From NCBI GenBank assembly GCA_018968995.1, contig JAGWZD010000013.1, positions 1-17,007 of the forward strand: a stretch of DNA of 17,007 nucleotides, in the 5' to 3' direction. Below are positions 7,542 through 15,129 of the stretch, piece by piece. The notes beneath the pieces are model-generated. The model made no database searches. It was given only the letters and a program-made list of their open reading frames with translations, and was not told the DNA's origin. Each line of letters begins with the position of its first letter. Position 1 is the first letter of the stretch. Source of the stretch: Bdellovibrionales bacterium. Lineage in GTDB: Bacteria > Bdellovibrionota > UBA1018. The position numbers and the translations under genes were made by a program.

Positions 7542-10204
7542 TGGTGATCCTCTGTAACGATGCTCTCAAGCACACGTCCAAGAACCGATACTCTTCCACC
7601 AATCCGAATCGGAGAGATTTCAGAAAACCAAAGATCGGAACCGATCTGGATGGGTTGAGGTGCTCTACATGAATTCGCCACCGGCCCGATGTGAGCTTTA
7701 GTGAGTTTCGTAAAATCAGTAGGAATGACTGATTTTCCGCCGGAGACCGGAACATCCTCCGTAAGAAACGAATATTCGGTTCTTCCGCACATCCTCATCT
7801 CGCTATAGTGGATGTCGTTTTTAATGTAGACCTTAGGCAAATAGAGAGCCTTTGATGTCTCGCTATTCCAAATAGGTACATCGCAAGGAATATCCTCGTT
7901 TTTCTCTGTAGGAATTTTGATGAAAAGAGTATTTCCACGAAAGAAGCGACCGAATTGATCTAGTCTGCATTCTTTCGCCGTTCCCTTTGGAGAAACAAAC
8001 TTAAGATAGATCTGGTCCTCAAATCTCTTAGGGTATTCTCCGCGACGAATAGCAAATGGACGCCACTTTGGTGCCACATCCTCGTGAACCAGCATGAATG
8101 ATTCGTTCACGCTGTAGCGAGTACATCGGGTGGACCAACGCTCACAGAGGTACTGAGGTCTACGGCATCCAATCTCACGATGAGCAGAAGCAGTCGGATC
8201 GTCCTCTTTGCAATTCAACTTTTGTCGAAGCGCAGTAATAGGTTTGATGTGCTTGGCTTCACAGCGAAGCTCCCACTTTTCTGAGCATCCGCCAAAACAA
8301 AGGAACGAGGTCTTACTTTCGACCTTGATGTTCTGGCATTCCCATTCTTTTTCGTAATCGATGACCTCGTCTTGAGTTCGGTAGTATGGGCAGTATTCAA
8401 ACTGATCTTTCGCATCACAAACGTAATCCATCACCGTTTGGAACTGGTACTCCTTACGAACGCAGGTTTCTCCATGCTCATTTGAAGAACAAACGCATCC
8501 ATCTTCGCCTTTTTTGCAGGGAGCATCCGAGAAGACAGGGTCACCATTCGGATTCCTCACCATGATTTCCTTCATGGAATACTTTTCACAGGCAACTTGA
8601 TTGCCCTCGACGCACGAGGTTCGCTGCGCACCCGAGTCGGTGGCTAAAAGATCTTTGATTTCTGATTCAATAATGGTCGAACCATCCTTATCGACCTTTG
8701 TTTTAGCGGTCGTAAACTCGGAGATTTCCTCCAAGTCAATTCGCAGCCATGCACCTGGATATACTGTCGTATTTGAACCCAGTGGGTAGTAACCGTCGGA
8801 TTCTTCTGGGTCTAAAGTTTGAGATGCATTCGATATAAGCCCTTTGCAGTAGCCCTGAATGTATGGAATCTCATTCGCATCCATGCCGCTCAGGAGCGGG
8901 TACTTCATTAGTTCTAGGTCTTGGCATTCCTTAAGAACTGCAGAAATAGCTTTCCCACCAAACCATTTGGGCCGAGCCGAGTATTCTAAGACCGACCAAG
9001 CAGGCTTTGATTGGAAGTCGCTTGAGTTTGCGACTGCACCAAGAGCTGCGACAGCTTGGGTTTCGATAGGCGTGCTCAAAGACTCAGCAACAACCCACTG
9101 ATACTGAATTGGTGTCAGAGGCTGAACACGACGACTCAGGGCTCTGCAAATCCCACCCGTTTTGCATTTAAATGGCCCATCGAAGAATGTGTCGATTAGT
9201 GATGATACAATTCTAGGCATGCCTTCTGAATAATCGGGCTCAATGCCGTTTAGTTTCAGAATGGTAAAAATTGTATTGATGACGGCATCTTCGATATCTT
9301 CTACACCGTAAGCACTTCTTCCTATATTAGTTTGATCCTTAGGCTGGAGTGCCTCGGTCATCGTCTTCAAAGTAGCCTGAAAACTTTCCACCGGAATCTT
9401 CACATGAGTCGAAATCCGAGGAATCACGAACTCCGCTGCAAGATCAGTAATGATAGTGACTGCTTCGTCTTGAATGGCGGCCGCCTCAAGAAGCTTTTTC
9501 ATGTCCTCAGCAGGTGCTTTAAACACAATTCGGAAAAACTGATTGATCGGACAGTTCGATAAATTCTTAAAAGGGCTCTGTGCTCGATATTCTTTTCCTT
9601 GATAAATCAGACGAAACACTTTCGGGCACACCGGAAGAGTCTGAATCTCCTTTGGAGCCACTTTCTCTGCCAGAGCTGAAACGTTGGGAATTTTGTAGCG
9701 ATCAGGAAGCGTCATGACGGATCCGCCACTAGACGTAGATCCTCCAATAAGAGGAATCTGAGGCACGAGCCCATTAACGAGTGCGACTGGAATGGAAACA
9801 GCAACTAAATCACGACCTGCCCCATCTTTCTCATCCAGCCGGAAACCGAGAATTGATCCGTGATCGCTGGATGACGAAACAAAAACCTTCGGATGAATAA
9901 ACGCCAACTTCTCTAGGTCACTCATACCGGTTGCGTAATAGAGGTCGAAGCCGTTCGTTTCCGGAAGCGTAATTGGCGTGAGCCTCGGCGATTGAAAGTG
10001 CTTTTGAATGAACGCTAATTTAGCTGGCCTTAACTCACGAGTCGTCCTTTCAACTCGACCGAGAGTCTCAGTTTTAACGACCCAATCCGCCTCCTTAATT
10101 GCCATTTGCTCAGCAGGCACCGGCTCCGATTCAGGTCCCTTTAACGAACAACTTGAAAAAGCAAATCCCATCGCGAGATATGCAACCCATCTCTCTACCT
10201 TCAT
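7538..10204 (-). CDS. Very large cysteine-rich lipoprotein (888 aa), second of two related genes
   Basis: A signal sequence ends AFSSC with a lipidated-type cysteine at about residue 19. The chain then has a roughly 480-residue region of mixed strands and helices, a strongly cysteine-rich region (about 530-700, including KCG-, CVCSS-, CFGGCSEKW- and CERWSTRC-type clusters), and a C-terminal region of about 180 residues with sparse cysteines. I count about 27 cysteines in all. Layout and some local patterns match the neighbouring 10201-12411 gene: a LPxCP...NCPxNxF segment and a following long helical stretch. No known family is recognised. The many disulphides and large size recall TraN, the outer-membrane mating-pair adhesin of F systems, but there is no clear sequence match. 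ATGA overlaps at both ends couple it to its neighbours. It depends on periplasmic disulphide formation if exported as predicted. Confidence 0.85.
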   Translation of the reverse strand: MKVERWVAYLAMGFAFSSCSLKGPESEPVPAEQMAIKEADWVVKTETLGRVERTTRELRPAKLAFIQKHFQSPRLTPITLPETNGFDLYYATGMSDLEKLAFIHPKVFVSSSSDHGSILGFRLDEKDGAGRDLVAVSIPVALVNGLVPQIPLIGGSTSSGGSVMTLPDRYKIPNVSALAEKVAPKEIQTLPVCPKVFRLIYQGKEYRAQSPFKNLSNCPINQFFRIVFKAPAEDMKKLLEAAAIQDEAVTIITDLAAEFVIPRISTHVKIPVESFQATLKTMTEALQPKDQTNIGRSAYGVEDIEDAVINTIFTILKLNGIEPDYSEGMPRIVSSLIDTFFDGPFKCKTGGICRALSRRVQPLTPIQYQWVVAESLSTPIETQAVAALGAVANSSDFQSKPAWSVLEYSARPKWFGGKAISAVLKECQDLELMKYPLLSGMDANEIPYIQGYCKGLISNASQTLDPEESDGYYPLGSNTTVYPGAWLRIDLEEISEFTTAKTKVDKDGSTIIESEIKDLLATDSGAQRTSCVEGNQVACEKYSMKEIMVRNPNGDPVFSDAPCKKGEDGCVCSSNEHGETCVRKEYQFQTVMDYVCDAKDQFEYCPYYRTQDEVIDYEKEWECQNIKVESKTSFLCFGGCSEKWELRCEAKHIKPITALRQKLNCKEDDPTASAHREIGCRRPQYLCERWSTRCTRYSVNESFMLVHEDVAPKWRPFAIRRGEYPKRFEDQIYLKFVSPKGTAKECRLDQFGRFFRGNTLFIKIPTEKNEDIPCDVPIWNSETSKALYLPKVYIKNDIHYSEMRMCGRTEYSFLTEDVPVSGGKSVIPTDFTKLTKAHIGPVANSCRAPQPIQIGSDLWFSEISPIRIGGRVSVLGRVLESIVTEDHQ

Positions 10205-12411
10205 AGACTCATCCCTTCAGGTGCAGCTTCGAAATAACCCCCAACGAATCTGAGCTGCGCCTCAATTTCAGTTCGTGGAAAATATGGAATCCAGATGCCC
10301 ACAGGTTCACCGGCTTTGATTGCCTGAGTGTCTTCTAAGAGGGTCGATGATTGAGTGAGAACTTCTTCGTTTGGAAGAACACATTTGTAGGAGCGTTCTC
10401 CCAAGTAGTTTTCCCAAAGCTCTCCGCATCGAAATTTCCTTGGAAAAGAGACCTTGCTTAAGACAGATAGGCTCGGCCCATGCAATGGACGAGAAGTCAT
10501 CTCGTCAAACGGTTTGCATTTTTCAGTATTCTTGAACTCGATTACGAATTTTGTATTTGAGATCAGTTCTGGTGCCAGGTCGCGAATGTTGCAGACGACG
10601 TTATTTGAAAACTTCAGCTTCAGACCATCGAGGAGAAGCTCCAATTCTTTTAGGCTGAAGTTCCGCTGTTCGAGTTCCGCGACTGGAAATGGATGCGAAA
10701 ATTGGGTGATTCTCTGCCACTGATCCTGAAGGTGTTCAGGCTCGCATTTTGAATCTGTCTTGCTCGTACATTCCCAAGCAAAATCGACCGCCGTCGGCGT
10801 TTGCTTGTCCATTCGATAAGGAAGTGTAGGCCTCTCCGGCGCGGTTAATCTTTCGCAAACTCTCCTTTGATCGCAGATCGTTGAGTAACCCTGGCAAACC
10901 GGGCCCATTTCAGCACAACCGCAACCGTATCCACGAATGCATTGTTGTTTCCATCCACCCGTGCATTCTTGGCGGCAGTTATAATCTTCGGTATTCGGAT
11001 TCGAACAAATCCAATTACCATCGATACATTCCGAATATGGAGCTAAACAAACCATGTTCGATATATTGCGAACAACTGGCTCCTTAAACTCATAAGTAGT
11101 CTGCCGAGCTTTCTGAACTGAAAACTCGATGATGTCTCCAGGTGAAACTGTTCGAAGGGCATTGTTTATGGTTGCTTCTTTGGGTTGTTCCAACAGATTT
11201 TGAGAATCAGTCTTAATGAGGAACGCACTTCGTTCGGATAGACTGTCGGATAGAACGCTTGTCGATTCGTAAGCGATTTTCTCACCGTAAAATTCTTCAC
11301 GATTAAGTGATAATGAAAGAACCTCACTATCAGATGGTCTGTTCTTAAGCAGGTAGCAAACTGAGAGAGAATCTGGGCAGTCCGGTTGTGTGCCTGTGTC
11401 GAAAAGCGTCTCGATAATTTGATCCTTTAGAGGCGCAAATGGCTCCTGAGGTATGCACTGGTCAACACTCCTTTGAATCTCTGTCACAACGTTTTCTAAA
11501 GCGGCGGTCAAAGCTTCCGGATTTATCCATTTTTTGGAATCCTTAATGGCTTTTTCAATCGCATCGAAGACGGGTTGAGACTTGATCGAGAAGCGGCCGT
11601 AAGAGAGCGTGATCGGAGTTGTCAGCGAGAACTTCGCAACAACAGTAGATTGACCGCTACGGATAAATCCCGCCTTGAACTTCTCAAATTCTTCTTTTTT
11701 AAATTTAACTGTGGCTGGAATGAAAACGTTCGTTGGGCAACTCTTCATTGGAGTGCGGATTTGTACATCGAAAGCACCCTGTAATTTGTCATGAATCGAA
11801 ATGCTTTCTGGGCAAGGAAGTGACGAAAGAAAGTTTGGATTACCGCCTAGTAGACCAGCAATTCGTTCCAGCAGTTTACTTGGGGATCTGAACTTCAGAT
11901 TCTCGGCATAGATTTTTCGACCTAGGCCGCTATAGAGCTGCGATTCTGTTCCATCAAAAAGTGCTATTTGAGTTTCTAGTTCGACCCAGTCGCCATTTAT
12001 CCGTTTAACGGCTGGTCTTGTGCCCTTAATCGAACTGCGAAGCATGATTTTTGGCGCCAAAATGACTGTGTTCGGCAGCTCGTAGCCTTCAAGAAGATAA
12101 GCATCGACTCCGAACTCTCCCTGAAGGTTCAAAGAACGAAGATGCTTTCCTGTTATTTCAGCTTTACGGGTTTTGAGATACTCGTCCGTAATCGTGTAAA
12201 GTTCAAAGCGCCCGTATTTACTTTCTGCTTCCTTTTTCCCGTACTTTTTTGAGTCCGACCATTGAGTAGAGTTTGGCCCGCTCTTCTGGAAGCGGGCCTC
12301 CTCTCCGCCACCCTTATTCTGGCTACATCCAACCAGAACCAGAAGAATGGCACCCCCTAAGACAAATCCCCCTCGTTTAAACACCGCCGACCGTCTCTTC
12401 CCTGAAGTCAT
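10201..12411 (-). CDS. Very large cysteine-rich lipoprotein, first of two related genes
   Basis: 736 residues from ATG 12411. The lipobox is VLVGC, preceded by the core FVLGGAILLVLVGC and basic residues KRR and FKR. The start is uncertain: the open frame runs up to a GTG at 12456 with no ribosome site, and a GTG at 12384 (overlapping the SSB stop by 8 nt) would give a more compact signal peptide of 20 residues. After a Gly/Glu/Lys-rich linker come about 430 residues of mixed structure. A cysteine-dense region follows (CTGGWKQQC, CGCAEMGPVC, CDQRRVC), then a C-terminal domain with paired cysteines. About 23 cysteines are present. Shared layout with the 888-residue neighbour suggests an old tandem duplication. 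Function is unknown; a surface or outer-membrane role in mating contact is plausible from lipidation and context. Confidence 0.82.
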   Translation of the reverse strand: MTSGKRRSAVFKRGGFVLGGAILLVLVGCSQNKGGGEEARFQKSGPNSTQWSDSKKYGKKEAESKYGRFELYTITDEYLKTRKAEITGKHLRSLNLQGEFGVDAYLLEGYELPNTVILAPKIMLRSSIKGTRPAVKRINGDWVELETQIALFDGTESQLYSGLGRKIYAENLKFRSPSKLLERIAGLLGGNPNFLSSLPCPESISIHDKLQGAFDVQIRTPMKSCPTNVFIPATVKFKKEEFEKFKAGFIRSGQSTVVAKFSLTTPITLSYGRFSIKSQPVFDAIEKAIKDSKKWINPEALTAALENVVTEIQRSVDQCIPQEPFAPLKDQIIETLFDTGTQPDCPDSLSVCYLLKNRPSDSEVLSLSLNREEFYGEKIAYESTSVLSDSLSERSAFLIKTDSQNLLEQPKEATINNALRTVSPGDIIEFSVQKARQTTYEFKEPVVRNISNMVCLAPYSECIDGNWICSNPNTEDYNCRQECTGGWKQQCIRGYGCGCAEMGPVCQGYSTICDQRRVCERLTAPERPTLPYRMDKQTPTAVDFAWECTSKTDSKCEPEHLQDQWQRITQFSHPFPVAELEQRNFSLKELELLLDGLKLKFSNNVVCNIRDLAPELISNTKFVIEFKNTEKCKPFDEMTSRPLHGPSLSVLSKVSFPRKFRCGELWENYLGERSYKCVLPNEEVLTQSSTLLEDTQAIKAGEPVGIWIPYFPRTEIEAQLRFVGGYFEAAPEGMSL

Positions 12412-12784
12412 CGAACGATGGGACCTCTCCCGCGCCCTCCGAAGGCAAAATCTCACTTTTTAGAATGTCGGTTGCAATGACCTCGAAAGCTTTCAACGTC
12501 TTTCCGAGTGAATCTTTATATTGAGATGCTCGAATAGCTCCAGTGACCGTCACCAAGTCTCCTTTCTTCAAGGAGCGGCTTACTCTTTTTGCTAAGCCGG
12601 AAAAGGCGGTAACTGGAATCCAGTTCACATGAGTCGTCTGGCGCTCTTTGGACTCCTGATCGTAGCGATACTCGGAGTTCGCGACTGAAATTCGAACTAC
12701 AATTCCGTTTTTCTCGCTTTCGTGGACGATCTGAGGATCGGCACCTAAATTTCCCGTAATAATGACGTGATTTCGCACAATCAT
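12377..12784 (-). CDS. ssb: Single-stranded DNA-binding protein (SSB)
   Basis: 135 residues. The N terminus NHVIITGNLGADPQI is the classic SSB OB-fold start. It is followed by a VVRISVANSEYRYD strand, the THVNWIPVTAFSGLAKRV segment and KKGDLVTVTGAIRASQYKDSLGKT, all in the usual order and spacing. The C-terminal tail is short and acidic (VPSFDDF...), but it does not end in the usual DDDIPF tip that recruits partner proteins; a further nine residues follow. SSBs are common on conjugative elements, where they coat incoming single strands. It overlaps the upstream OB-fold gene by ATGA, with GAGGGGG 4 nt before the start. Its place at the head of a secretion operon suggests a DNA-transfer role. 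Confidence 0.9.
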   Translation of the reverse strand: MIVRNHVIITGNLGADPQIVHESEKNGIVVRISVANSEYRYDQESKERQTTHVNWIPVTAFSGLAKRVSRSLKKGDLVTVTGAIRASQYKDSLGKTLKAFEVIATDILKSEILPSEGAGEVPSFDDFREETVGGV

Positions 12785-13215
12785 AGAGCCCCCTCGCTCT
12801 GATTGATTTTCAGATGGTGAGCTAACGCCGGCTCGACTTGGCGAGCATCAAATCCGTTTGGAAACTTCCGGTTTACGTATTTGAGCTGCTCTAGGTGCTC
12901 TGACCTCTGGACACTAATTCCCCAGATTACAACGCGAGCCGCTTTATCTACGTTCTTCTGCTCTTGTCCTTCAGGCAAAAGACGTCCTGAAACGACAACA
13001 TGATCGCCTTGCTTAAGGATCTCTTTGACATATTCATCGGCAGTCCAAATAGTGGCGACAATACAGTCATCGAATGCTTCAAGAGCTTTTCGAAACGTTG
13101 GCTGGTAAGGGTGCTGAACGAGTTGAAATGCAAACTGGTGTTGGCTTTCACCTACAGCTGTTGGATTTTTCGCTACCCATCCGGAGAGCGTTACGAGGTT
13201 GATTGAGGCACTCAT
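12781..13215 (-). CDS. OB-fold, SSB-like protein
   Basis: 144 residues. The N terminus INLVTLSGWVAKNP has the same strand-glycine-strand start as SSB, then HQFAFQLVQHPY and DCIVATIWTADEYVKEILKQGDHVVVSGRL, which matches the SSB alpha-helix and GDxVxVxGRL strand. The C-terminal 45 residues (EHLEQLKYVN... KINQSEGAL) do not resemble an SSB tail, so this is a diverged SSB/PriB-like OB-fold protein. It could form a heteromer with the SSB encoded directly after it. GGAG lies 6 nt upstream and its ATG overlaps the stop of the 42-residue gene as ATGA. Confidence 0.75.
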   Translation of the reverse strand: MSASINLVTLSGWVAKNPTAVGESQHQFAFQLVQHPYQPTFRKALEAFDDCIVATIWTADEYVKEILKQGDHVVVSGRLLPEGQEQKNVDKAARVVIWGISVQRSEHLEQLKYVNRKFPNGFDARQVEPALAHHLKINQSEGAL

Positions 13216-13340
13216 CGCTTACTCCAAACCGCAAATGCGCTTGCAGATGGGCGATACTCAAGCCGTAAGAACTCCTCCGGCGCTTTCGGTGGGAAAAGGA
13301 CTCCACACCATTTTTTTACTACTTCGATTACTTTGCTCAT
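13212..13340 (-). CDS. Small 42-residue protein at the head of the operon
   Basis: Opens with ATG at 13340 and ends TGA at 13214-13212, overlapping the SSB-like start by ATGA. It has the strongest ribosome site of the operon, AGGAGG 9 nt before the ATG. The product begins MSKVIEVVKKWCGVLFPP and ends SAFAVWSKR; it is basic and has an amphipathic start and one cysteine. No family is recognised. Perfect coupling, a strong ribosome site and position just below a promoter candidate argue that it is a true gene. It may be a leader protein that sets the translation level of the SSB genes. Confidence 0.75.
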   Translation of the reverse strand: MSKVIEVVKKWCGVLFPPKAPEEFLRLEYRPSASAFAVWSKR

Positions 13341-13369
13341 TTTCAATTACCTCCTGGGGAGGTCCATGA

Positions 13370-13384
13370 GCAGTTTTAATGCCA
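13370..13384 (-). promoter_or_regulatory. Candidate sigma-54 (-24/-12) promoter for the secretion operon
   Basis: On the minus strand the sequence reads TGGCATTAAAACTGC, with GG and GC ten bases apart as required. Compared with the consensus TGGCAC-N5-TTGC it keeps TGGCA and TGC and differs at one base in each element. The predicted start would be near 13358, a few bases before the AGGAGG of the 42-residue gene, giving a very short leader. The adjacent divergent gene encodes a sigma-54 activator. Confidence 0.55.
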
Positions 13385-13434
13385 ACAGTTGTAACTAACA
13401 ATTTCAATAAGTTAGAGACTCATCTGAGACTCGT

Positions 13435-13472
13435 TTCCCAAAAAATGGGAATCCAGTCTTGGAAAGTGGGAA
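13435..13472. promoter_or_regulatory. Candidate activator-binding site: inverted repeat plus extra half site
   Basis: TTCCCA at 13435-13440 and TGGGAA at 13446-13451 form a perfect 6-bp inverted repeat around a 5-bp A-tract. A second TGGGAA lies at 13467-13472, 21 bp (two helical turns) from the first. The centre is about 85 bp upstream of the predicted start of the minus-strand operon, a usual distance for a sigma-54 enhancer site. It is also close upstream of the regulator's own start, so autoregulation is possible. Confidence 0.45.
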
Positions 13473-13494
13473 TTTATCTGCTATACGGGAGGCG

Positions 13495-14922
13495 ATGTTT
13501 GGCAGTAAAAAAATCAAGACCCTTCTCATTGAAGACGATGCAATCTTCCGTACCGCGGTTGAAAAAGCGACATCTCACATACTAGACCTAAGTTTCGCCT
13601 CCAGCGTTCGCGAAGCAAAAATCTTAGCGAAGGTTCGTTGCTTCGATTTGGTTCTGCTCGATAAAAAGTTACCGGACGGCATCGGAATCGACCTGATCCC
13701 CGAACTTAAGATGGCTAATCCCCATTGTGTTGTGTTGGTTCTAACTTCTGATCCAACGGATGAGTCGATCGTCGAAGCCTTAGATCTGGGCGCATCAGAC
13801 TACTTAGTGAAAACTCCTCACATCCAACAAGATTTACTAGGGCGCATTTTGGTTGCTAGAGGTCGGCTTGCAATTGAGCAGCGCTGTAGAAATGCCGAAC
13901 GCTTAGCAGATGACTTTTTTTCGAGCGAGCTTGTTGGAAAATCTAACGCCCTTATCGAAATTCGGGAGGAAATCGAGACATTTGGTCCAAGCCAGGTCAA
14001 CGTTCTTATCACCGGAGAGACGGGCACCGGCAAAGAACTCATAGCCAAGGCTCTGCATCTTGCGAATGGCGACCGAACTCGTCCTTTCATCACACTAAAC
14101 TGTGCCGCATTTCAAGAAACGCTAATTGAGAGCGAACTCTTTGGACATACGAAGGGATCTTTCACTGGAGCAGCGACGGACAAGGTTGGCAAAGTTGAAT
14201 TAGCTAATGGTGGAGATCTTTTCCTCGATGAAATTGGCGAACTGCCTTTAGATGTGCAGTCGAAATTGCTAAGAGTGCTCCAAGACGGTGAGTATTATCG
14301 TGTCGGCTCAAATGAAAAACGACATTCGAAATTTAGAGTAATTTCTGCAACCAATCGCGATCTGCGAAACCGAGTTTCAGAGGGTGAATTCCGAGAAGAT
14401 CTTCTCTTTAGAATCAACAGTGCAGAAATATTTACTTCTCCGCTCAGGGACAGACCAGAGGACATTCCCGACATCGCCAGCCATTTGCTACATAAAATAG
14501 GCGGAGCTCGTTACTTTTTCGCGAAAGATGCACTTGAGCAGCTTTGTAAGGAAAAATGGAATGGAAATGTACGTGAACTAAAGAACCGTATTGAAAGGGC
14601 TCACGCCTTAGCTTCTCGCAGTGACAGAACAAAAATACTGCTTTCGGACGTAGCTCCGGACTCACGACGCCGGCCACAAGATTATGAATCTGGCTTCCGT
14701 CCCGGGCTCAAGACTAGCATCTCTTACATTACACCCACTGGATACAAGCAGGCCATCGCCAAAGGAGAACGTGATTTCCTTATTTTCGCTCTTAACACTT
14801 TCAACAACGATGTTCTTCGCACGGCTGAGTCCTTGGGAATGTCAAAATCGGCTCTGTATCGTAGATTGGATAAACTAGAAATTTCTCGTAATTTATCTGG
14901 TTTCATGGAGGCCTCGCAATGA
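13495..14922 (+). CDS. Sigma-54-dependent NtrC-family response regulator
   Basis: 475 residues from ATG 13495. A TTG at 13459 would add 12 residues ahead of the receiver's first strand and run through the candidate operator, so the ATG is preferred, although GGGAGG sits only 2 nt before it. The receiver domain (6-120) is complete: acidic pair D14-D15, phosphoacceptor D56 in LLDKKLPDG, T84 and K106. The AAA+ domain (about 146-375) has Walker A GETGTGKE at 174-181, the sigma-54 contact loop GSFTGA at 221-226 (serine for the usual alanine) and Walker B LFLDEIGE around 245-246. A Fis-type helix-turn-helix closes the protein (FNNDVLRTAESLGMSKSALY). Phosphorylation should drive oligomerisation and activation of sigma-54 RNA polymerase. 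The best candidate target in view is the divergent secretion operon. Confidence 0.95.
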   Translation: MFGSKKIKTLLIEDDAIFRTAVEKATSHILDLSFASSVREAKILAKVRCFDLVLLDKKLPDGIGIDLIPELKMANPHCVVLVLTSDPTDESIVEALDLGASDYLVKTPHIQQDLLGRILVARGRLAIEQRCRNAERLADDFFSSELVGKSNALIEIREEIETFGPSQVNVLITGETGTGKELIAKALHLANGDRTRPFITLNCAAFQETLIESELFGHTKGSFTGAATDKVGKVELANGGDLFLDEIGELPLDVQSKLLRVLQDGEYYRVGSNEKRHSKFRVISATNRDLRNRVSEGEFREDLLFRINSAEIFTSPLRDRPEDIPDIASHLLHKIGGARYFFAKDALEQLCKEKWNGNVRELKNRIERAHALASRSDRTKILLSDVAPDSRRRPQDYESGFRPGLKTSISYITPTGYKQAIAKGERDFLIFALNTFNNDVLRTAESLGMSKSALYRRLDKLEISRNLSGFMEASQ

Positions 14923-15128
14923 AGTCTCCATTAGATCCCCGAACACTCCATGATTTGAATTCAGCGATTTCTCGCCTTGAACTCTTTCTGTCGTTGCTTA
15001 AGGTTCCAGAAGCAGACGAAGAAAAGACTTCCTTCGAAGAGATGAGAAACTCCGCACGCTCAGCTGTTTCGACGATTAAAACACACTACCTAAGCAACCT
15101 CGAAGAAGCTGAAAAGAAGGGCGACTAA
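14919..15128 (+). CDS. Small DHp-like protein (possible histidine phosphotransfer partner)
   Basis: 69 residues, overlapping the regulator's stop by ATGA. Near the N terminus it reads LHDLNSAISRLELFLSLL, resembling the H-box of histidine-kinase dimerisation domains (HDLNNxL followed by a leucine-rich helix), with H11 as the potential phosphorylated residue. A second helix (FEEMRNSARSAVSTIKTHYL) could complete the two-helix hairpin. There is no ATP-binding domain. If correct, it could relay phosphate to, or dock onto, the regulator made from the same mRNA. The likeness is short and rests on my reading alone, so other helical functions are possible. Confidence 0.7.
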   Translation: MKSPLDPRTLHDLNSAISRLELFLSLLKVPEADEEKTSFEEMRNSARSAVSTIKTHYLSNLEEAEKKGD

Positions 15129-15129
15129 G

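Larger units (their letters stand above)
13341..13494. other. Divergent intergenic regulatory region
   Basis: This is the only non-coding stretch of note in the window. It holds the ribosome site and sigma-54 promoter candidate of the minus-strand operon and the TTCCCA/TGGGAA repeats. I see no convincing sigma-70 promoter for the plus-strand regulator: TTGTAA at 13389 has no good -10 partner. Confidence 0.7.

Noticed and set aside
12412..12456. Upstream GTG start for the first cysteine-rich lipoprotein
   Set aside because: It has no ribosome site and lies well inside the SSB gene; later starts give a normal lipoprotein signal.
13459..13494. TTG start adding 12 residues to the response regulator
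   Set aside because: The extra residues lie before the receiver fold and overlap the repeat region; no ribosome site precedes the TTG.
13379..13585. 68-codon plus-strand frame across the intergenic region
   Set aside because: It reads across the regulatory region into the regulator gene in the wrong frame, with no ribosome site.
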